A stretch of 64,000 nucleotides of DNA from Aricia agestis (lineage: Eukaryota > Arthropoda > Insecta > Lepidoptera > Lycaenidae), in NCBI RefSeq assembly GCF_905147365.1, contig NC_056420.1:8132001-8196000 (forward strand), given 5' to 3'. The notes beneath the pieces were generated by a model. It did not search any database, was not told the DNA's origin, and saw only the letters and a program-made list of their open reading frames with translations. This document shows positions 57,277 to 64,000 of this stretch, piece by piece. The position numbers and the translations under genes are program-made. Each line of letters begins with the position of its first letter. The first letter of the stretch is position 1.

Positions 57277-57965
57277 CATCATCATTAAATTTAAAAACTG
57301 TGCTACTGAAACTGTGCTCTTGAAACTCTCCTTCGCTATTCACGGAAATTAAGTTTTTTTTTGTTTAAATTCTAGTTGTTTAGCCTTCCGACCTTTTTTC
57401 GGATTGTTCTGACTTTCTGATTATAAGATTCGTTTTCATCATCATCATTATTAATAATTTAATTAAATAAATATTTCATATCTCATAAAACATAAGTCTC
57501 AAGGTATTTTGAAATCTATCTAAGAAAATTTTAATATTATAATATTTATTTTATTAAATGTACGACAAACTATATTCATTTAAGTCAATCATTGACGAAG
57601 AAATTGAAACGATTCACAGAACTTTAAATCCACATTTAATAAAGCTCCAAAGCGTAGCAGCTTAAAGCACACCCGGACTTTTTAATAAAGAGGAAAAAAG
57701 ATTTAAGAGATACTAAAAATAAGTTTAATCTAGTAGCCTTGCTTTGGCAAGCTTCCATGCACATCGTCCAATACAGGAGGAACTTCGATAATAGCAATAT
57801 GTTCAGCTTATGGCAATCTTAACAGCAATTTTCTCAATATTAAGCTCTGTCGACAAAGCTTGTAAGATTACGTACTAGAGGACCGAGGACTTTGAGTCTT
57901 TTATCTTGCTTAGATGAAAATTTCCTGTGTGGTTTAGCGAAAGTCGAAAATATAGCTAGTCTAAT
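57277..57965. other. Gene-free stretch
   Basis: A minus-strand 60-codon frame at 57840-58022 is unrecognised. Nothing else seen. Confidence 0.4.
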
Positions 57966-58003
57966 TCCTGAGTAGAAAATAAGTTTTTTTCTACTCAGGA
58001 AAT
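57966..58003. repeat. Hairpin beside a SINE
   Basis: ttcctgagtagaaaa and its exact inverse around a short loop. It abuts the 5' flank of the SINE at 58009, and its right end gives part of the possible TSD. Confidence 0.8.
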
Positions 58004-58008
58004 TTAGA

Positions 58009-58339
58009 TGTGGGAGAGCCATGCTTCGGCATGAATGGGCCGGCTCGACCGGAGAAATAACACGTTCTCATAGAAAACCGGCGTGAAACAGCGCTTGCGC
58101 TGTGTTTCGCCGAGTGAGTGAGTTTACCAGAGGCCCAATCCCCCACCCTATTCCCTTCCCTACCCTCCCCTATTCCCTTCCCTTCCCATCCTTGCCCTCC
58201 CCTATTACCCTATTCCCTCTTAAAAGGCCGGCAACGCACCTGCAGCTCTTCGAACGCTGTGAGTGTCCATGGGCGACGGAAGTTGCTTTCCATCAGGTGA
58301 CCCGTTTGCTCCTTTGCACCCTTATTTCATTAAAAAAAA
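58009..58339 (+). mobile_element. SINE-like element, CCCT-tract family, copy 8
   Basis: Full-length copy. ggaaattta before and ggaattta after the poly(A) form an imperfect TSD (one base missing). Two overlapping frames are shadows. Confidence 0.88.
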
Positions 58340-58604
58340 GGAATTTACATAGAGTTCAATTAAAAGTTGAAAGGCTTAGATTGCTCTGTATATAATAATT
58401 ATGTACTCTGTAGTAGGAACATGATGTTATGTATAATAATTATACAATGATCTTGGGATTCTTGGAGCACTTCGTTGTCGTTATAGAGGTCTGAGCTGAG
58501 TCTCAACTTTGTATGCAACAGCTGTATTTCAAGTGACACCTTATAGGACAACATAAGTTCCAAAATGTCAGCGCGCGCCAAGGGAACCTTTACCGGCCTC
58601 TATA

Positions 58605-58863
58605 CAGGGTGTAACAAAAATAAGTGATAATACTTTAGGGTGTGTACGTGTTCCTTGTAGAGAATTCACTGTGAAAGTAGCAGCTCTGAAAGACCAAAAT
58701 TTTTTTTCACTTTTGTATGGGGAAACTCGTGACGCTCGGGCCCTTGCCCATACAAAAGTGAAATTTTTTTTCGTCTTTCAGAGCTGCTACTTTTACAGTG
58801 AGCTCTCTACAAGGAACACGTACCCACCCTTAAAGTATTATCACTTATTTTTGTTACACACTG
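58605..58863. mobile_element. CAGGGTGTAAC MITE, full length
   Basis: Inverted arms with cagggtgtaacaaaaataag and the inverse gttacacactg, TA on both sides (58603-58604, 58864-58865). Close to the copy at 52003-52261. Confidence 0.85.
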
Positions 58864-58866
58864 TAT

Positions 58867-59133
58867 TTGTGTCCGCTTTTTATAGTTCGTTACGATAGAG
58901 GCAGCACCAAAATAGACAGTAAACAAAAAGTTATGTACGACATTGGACAACGTTTCTATCAATACTCTGATATGATCCGATCAAGATTCGATGTATTGCG
59001 TCAAGTCTTGATCGGATTATTTACTGTAGGTGCTAGTAGTGCTCTCTGCTCTGACCTTTGCTTAATATTTCCTACGCAATTGACAAAACTTTTGAATAAC
59101 TTCATACAAAAAGCCTCAGAAATCTGGTATTAG
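58867..59133 (+). other. Unrecognised open frame (88 codons)
   Basis: Open from the right edge of the MITE to TAG. It contains YDRGSTKIDSKQKVMYDIG and FPTQLTKLLNNFIQKASE and looks moderately protein-like. No domain recognised and no ATG at the 5' end. An inverted repeat (gatcaagattcga / tcttgatcggat) lies inside. A short acceptor-like tttttatag precedes it. Could be an exon, a TE fragment or chance. Confidence 0.2.
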
Positions 59134-59358
59134 TAATTTAAGAGTATCCAAGTCCTCTTAGGTAGAGGTGGTAGAAATAGGAAATTAGAATTCAAACCAA
59201 GTTTAAGCCTTAAATTATTTTTACTTCATAATGTGAAGATAGCATTTCTAATATTGTCTCACGTTTGGATCGCAGATAGTGGTTGGAGTGTGATCAAGGG
59301 CAGAAAAGTTGGGATTAAGTACGTGCTTCAGACACCGAATACGCTGAGTCCAGATGCC

Positions 59359-59515
59359 TTACTCCCGAAACTGATATCGATTTCGATTTTCGATTTCAAC
59401 GGTTTTTGACACTTTACACATGCTTTAGACATCTAAAATAGCGCTATTTTAGATGTCTAAAGTGTCAAAAACCGTTGAAATCGAAAATCGAAATCGATAT
59501 CAGTTTCGGGAGTAA
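59359..59515. repeat. Long near-perfect palindrome (157 bp)
   Basis: ttactcccgaaactgatatc and following bases are mirrored to the end ...gatatcagtttcgggagtaa. The main difference is about ten extra bases (cacatgcttt region) in the left arm. The centre is tagcgcta-like. No TSD recognised. Confidence 0.85.
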
Positions 59516-59736
59516 TCCCCCAGGTTAATTATAATATTAATTACAATTTCAGTAAAATTGATCAGGCGCAACTTTCATATTTTGTCTTTGGTTACTTGCA
59601 AGACGTAAAGTTTTTCAATAGAATATTTTGATATTTTGACATCTCAAAACAAAAAAAAGAACGTTAAACCTTGAAGCTATTCTATATTAACAGTCCATAT
59701 TTAATATGGACCTAATTCCACATTCTTATATAAAAA

Positions 59737-60064
59737 CTAGCTGTCCCGGCAAACGTTTCATTGCTATATAAAGTATTTCGCCCATATTATTTTATTGAAG
59801 TGACTAAATAAGTATGTCACCATGGCAACGTCCATCGCTATCCCGTCGCACAAACAATGGTGGCCGTCAGTCTCGAGTTGTAATAATTTACTATTATTTA
59901 TTCAACAAATGCACTTATCAATATAATAAGTACCTACCCAGTAGCCAATTCTCAGACCCACTGAATATGCATATAAAATTTGGTTAAAATCAGTAAAGCC
60001 GTTTCGGAGGAGTACGCTTTGAGCCTTCTAACATTGTGACACGAGAATTTTACATATAAGTAGA
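59737..60064 (-). mobile_element. Complete non-autonomous Helitron, TCTCGTGTCAC type
   Basis: Minus strand: A|TCTACTTATATGTAAAATTC ... GCCGGGACAGCTAG|T. Full-length alignment with 15471-15776. Confidence 0.85.
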
Positions 60065-61109
60065 TATTTATTTTAAAAATCTCTTGACTACATACTACAT
60101 TATTACAAACGTATCTCAGAAATGATCAAAGACGTCTATTGCATTATCATCCGTAACATAATAACTCTCGAACGTTTTTCGGGAGCGCAATTATTTGTTG
60201 CTTAAATTTATTCTAAGGAGGTCCTAACCCAATCAAGACGAATATCTCTAAAGAGAAACGGTAACGATGCTCTTTGAAAATAATCTCGCCCTTCCTCTGA
60301 AAGGACACAAATTATTTCCATTAAAGGAATTCTTGAGCTCCTTGCAAATTGATGTTCCTATATAAATATCAAATAACAACCTTTACAAATTATAATACAT
60401 TATTTTGATTAATATATTATATTAAAGGCGTAGACGGGGGAGAGTTTGGAACAATTTATTAATTTCGAGAGACTTCCTCTTTACTTTGAAAACATTTTTC
60501 TATAAAGTTCTCAAGTTTGGTTGAATTTCATTCGTGCTTTTCATCAGATTAATGATTAAGGCCTCATTGAATGCTTGTAAAAACTCTGTAGAAAACTTTT
60601 ACATAATAAGTACCTAAACTATAAAACTAAGTTTACAAAAACCACTGCTGTAACAAAAATTCGATAGCGGTGATAAAATTAAAAACTAATCAAGTCGAAC
60701 CCGCGGCTTTATCGCTGCAAATTTAACTTAAAACAATTTCCTCGTGGAATCCAATTTCCCTACATTTCCACTTTTAATTCAGAAAATTCCCGGAGCGCGA
60801 TCCTCAGCCGTCAGCCTTAACTTGCTTAGCGCCAAGTGTCGGGCCAATGAGCTGCTCCACGGAACCCGTGAACGTACATACTTTCTGTGCGTTCTAAATT
60901 CAAAGTTTTGATTTTCAAATATTTTTAATCAAACTTTTATAACGTGCCAGTATCTGACATTTGTTTTTTTAATCACAAAATTTTGTAGCAAAGTCTTTTA
61001 CTCTCTAAATCCAATATCCGAGTTGAAGTCGCTGGGAGCTGTGTCACAGTTTATACTAGTACTGCTCCCAACGTTATTTACTGAGTGAAACAAAATCAAA
61101 ACATCACTC
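60065..61109. other. Gene-free stretch
   Basis: No gene or repeat ends recognised. Confidence 0.45.
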
Positions 61110-61325
61110 AGGGAAGGGAAGGGAAGGGAATAGTTGAGGGTAGGGAAGGGAATAGTTGAGGGTAGGGAAGGGAATAGGGTAGGGGTTAGGGGATTGGGCC
61201 TCCGGTAAACTCACTCACTCGGCGAAACATAGCGCAAGCGCTGTTTCACGCCGGTTTTCTGTGAGAACGTGGTATTTATCCGGTCGAGCCGGCCTATTCG
61301 TGCCGAAGCATGGCTTTTCCCACTT
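61110..61325 (-). mobile_element. SINE-like element, copy 9, lacking its 3' part
   Basis: The minus-strand head and polypyrimidine tract are present, but the copy ends inside the tract; the ggccggcaacgcac block, tail and poly(A) are missing. The tract holds an extra repeat of gggaatagttgagggtag. No TSD. Confidence 0.8.
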
Positions 61326-62742
61326 ATAATTATGTAAAACTCATGTAAAACCTATTTCATTTTAATAAATTTTATTGTTTATTATTATTATATTTTTACG
61401 ATACTCTACATAAAACTGGAATGTCATCAAAAGTGTATTTTCATAGCGAACGCATGTTTTTGTAAGCGGAATTCTACTGGCCCATATGGTGTAGAGTTAT
61501 AGGCGGAACGTGCAGCCTTCGACTCCTCTAAATTGATGCTCCCCTTCTTCTGCTTCAATTATACCCTTCTTTAGTACAATTAAGTTTCGGCAATTGAATT
61601 AAGGGTTTTTGGAGGCCTCGGTTATTGTCAGAATTGTACTCGCGGACAATATTCTTTTCACCTTGATTTTAATGGGGTCAGAGGACTGAGTGTAATTATA
61701 GTCATTTCTCACCATAGAATTATAACCTTTAGAAAAGGCATTCCATACAATCGTCAGCGCGAAAATGTGTCATCCTCGAAATGAGTGAGCTCACTCATCT
61801 GAGAGCAGTGTGCCATAGGACGCAGTGACAGTCGGACGTGTTTAATGCATTGATTACGTAAAATATGCATTGAAAGCGTAAAATTAGTGAAAGAGAAAGT
61901 AGTATATGCTATTACTGTAAGACAAAAAGGACGACAATATTTTCTCGATACACATGTTGCATGCAAAAACTTTCCTACAGTTTTGATGGCGTATGCCATA
62001 TCCAGTATTGACATCGTTGTTTCTCACATGTAATTATGTATTCAAAAGCAGTAGTAGTGACTAGTGCCAGTAGAAACAGTAGTATTTCATACGCACTCTG
62101 GTATAGCAACTTGTAAGTACACTGTACAACTCCCAATTATATTAAGAAAGTATTAATCAAGGAGAATAATAAAGGTATATTCTAACAAGCGTTGGCGAGA
62201 TCGGGACTAAAGCCTCCAATATTAATAGCATTGCGACGAAATTATCAGATAAGCTCCACTGAAAACTGGAAACAAATAGGATTCTGAGTCTAGACGTAAA
62301 TTCCTCGGCATTGTTGAAGATAATGCCGGCTTTGGCGGAGTAATTGTTGCATTCGATGTGGAGTGTTGGGATTAAGACGATCCTGAGAACGGCACTCGTA
62401 AGACTTATCTATAGATTCTCAGTCCGTGATAAAACGAAAGTGATTTTATTTCGTTTCAGAAGGGTGTCTATTGTCTAAACTCTAAAGGTTCAAAGCCTCA
62501 TAAAAATGTGTCAGGATTTTACGAATTATTTTCGATTACACTACGGTTTGTAGTGTTACGTACCGATGATTTAACGGCAAGACGCCGTAAATTAATCAAT
62601 TTATTTACTAAAATACAATATACGTCAACTAATAGTTGATTCACTACATAGAAAATTGATCATCTTACAAGTCTTGTTATGTTCCGTTGACATATATATT
62701 TAAAACTATCCTAACCGGGACTCTTTTGAATGAGTTATGTCC
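61326..62742. other. Gene-free stretch
   Basis: No gene seen; the 86-codon minus frame at 61754-62014 has no recognised domain. Confidence 0.4.
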
Positions 62743-62797
62743 ATGACATAAATCTACGTGTATATTATAGTATAATATACACGTAAATTTATGTCAT
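62743..62797. repeat. Near-perfect palindrome (55 bp)
   Basis: atgacataaat...tatattat and its inverse ending atttatgtcat around a three-base centre, with one or two mismatches. Confidence 0.8.
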
Positions 62798-62984
62798 CAA
62801 CGAATGAATTTCAAGTTAAAGTTAAAGCAAATGTTTCAACGTTTCTAGTTTGGGAATGCAACTAGAATAATCTGAAAAGAGCGGAGCTCATCTGTCATGG
62901 CTATTGAGCTCCGTGCACACTGGCGAAATATTAAGAGTTCTGCACATGAAAATTACATTTACGTGATATTTAACTAGTGTTACT

Positions 62985-63028
62985 ACCATAAAGTTAATAT
63001 ACCTAGCTAGGTATATTAACTTTATGGT
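62985..63028. repeat. Perfect 44-bp palindrome without spacer
   Basis: The 22-base arm accataaagttaatatacct(ag) is followed directly by its exact inverse. The arm motif also occurs at 11533 and 56112. Confidence 0.92.
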
Positions 63029-63047
63029 CAATACCATAAGTGACTTA

Positions 63048-63205
63048 CGGCCAATCCCAATATTTGATCTATCTCTGGTTTTGCCCTACTACAGATAGGA
63101 GTAGCTCACATTAGACATTAGACAGATATATTTTATGTCAATTAAATGTTAGCTGCAATCGGTTGTATGTGAAACCAGAGATAGATTGAATATTGGAAAC
63201 GGCCG
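63048..63205. repeat. Fold-back MITE-like element (158 bp)
   Basis: The left arm with ggccaatcccaatatttgat and tctatctctggttt is mirrored by aaccagagatagattgaata and ggaaacggcc at the right. The minus-strand 97-codon frame that enters it has no ATG and no known domain. Confidence 0.6.
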
Positions 63206-64000
63206 ACGGCCATTAAAGGCGTCGCAGATAATCTCAAGTCCCACTGCTGTGTCGCTATTCGTTCTCTCCTCTGAACCGGCTGGACCGATTGGATAAAATT
63301 GTGTGCTATTTTTCGTACTTAGAATAACGAGATAAAAAACATTTGCCGGGCTGGTCATCATTGAGAAACTGCCTTTATTAGATTCACATGCAAGATTCCA
63401 TTTGCATTTAGCGCCTTGAGAAGCGGAATTACTAACTTTCACACTATGAGACGCTTCCTTTTCGCATAGTTAAAAAATCTTGAATATTGAACTTGTTCCT
63501 GCGAATTTCTATAAAGGTGCTCCCTCACCGGGAGCATGCGCTTGTAATGTAACGTTACAGAGTCGAACATTACATCAGTGAGGGAGGAGAGGCGAGCATT
63601 ACAATGCGCACCTTGTAATGATACAGTGTGTAATATCTTGATACAACTTGTAACATCAACTAGCTATGGAATGCTCTTATGAATTTTGCTAAGAATTTTA
63701 CTAATGCATTTTTTACCCATCTCGGATGCACAACGCTGTAAAAAAAGTTATCTACAATACTTTATAAGCATCTCAAAAATAGTGTTGGTCAGCTTGGTCT
63801 AGTGTACAATAGTTTCTTAAAGATGAACTAAACAGTGTATGTATTTTTCATTCTAAAATTAAGTAATCAGAATACTATTTTAAGACTTGTCTAGATTTAT
63901 AGCTTCATATTTCGAGACTTGTCGCGTATTCAGTTTCAACGTGTTTAGATTTTAGAATTATCTTACTAACTGACCTCATTTCCTAAATATAATATTCACT
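63206..64000. other. Gene-free end of window with a small nested inverted repeat
   Basis: At about 63515-63625 ctccctcac/gtgagggag and ggtgc/gcacc nest around CATTAC repeats. No gene seen. Confidence 0.4.

Noticed and set aside
63149..63442. 97-codon minus-strand frame
   Set aside because: No ATG at the start, runs into a fold-back element, no domain recognised.

Overview
The window is an AT-rich stretch of a eukaryotic nuclear genome, almost certainly from a moth or butterfly (Lepidoptera). The evidence is the set of dispersed repeats: a SINE-like family with a CCCT/CCTATT tract and a tail reading close to caggtgacccgtttgctcg; small Helitrons with 5' TC and 3' CTAG ends (TCCATACTAATATTATAAAT, TCTTTAAACGAGC and TCTCGTGTCAC types); tRNA-derived SINEs with intact or decayed A and B boxes; and MITEs. 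There are no bacterial-type genes, operons, rRNA genes, functional tRNA genes or CRISPR arrays. I read it as intergenic or intronic DNA built largely from transposable-element debris.

Layout. 1-4.8 kb: a hAT-type element with a perfect 8-bp target duplication, two SINE copies, a LINE 3' end and Helitrons. 4.95-7.15 kb: a LINE on the minus strand whose reverse transcriptase is nearly intact (FADD box present, one frameshift and one small deletion). 7.1-11.6 kb: Helitrons and fold-back elements. 11.6-14.3 kb: a pair of ~225-bp inverted repeats enclosing a 5'-truncated jockey-like LINE that has its own perfect 13-bp target duplication. 14.9-21.7 kb: short Helitrons, two more LINE 3' fragments, palindromes and a 47-bp tandem repeat. 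22-27.8 kb: few recognisable elements. 27.8-31.2 kb: a tandem repeat split by a SINE, PIF/Harbinger-like MITEs, a complete Helitron and an exact 11 x 20-bp minisatellite. 34.6-36.3 kb: a hAT MITE nested in another MITE, a fold-back element and two abutting perfect hairpins. 37-43.6 kb: SINEs of three families, several with target duplications, plus one candidate host exon (39009-39124). 45-50 kb: a truncated SINE, a solo LTR and inverted-repeat elements. 49.8-52.4 kb: two Helitrons of one family, each carrying the same MITE family in its (TA)n tract. 52.4-64 kb: a hAT MITE with a perfect TSD, a second tRNA-SINE copy, further SINEs and MITEs, and long palindromes.

The only coding capacity I recognise is retrotransposon reverse transcriptase, all of it truncated or broken. 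The one plausible host coding exon starts with ATG and has splice-like boundaries, but I cannot name its protein. Most short open frames are shadows of repeats. I found no new multi-gene system. The most unusual material is structural: nested and composite elements, and very regular palindromes and minisatellites.
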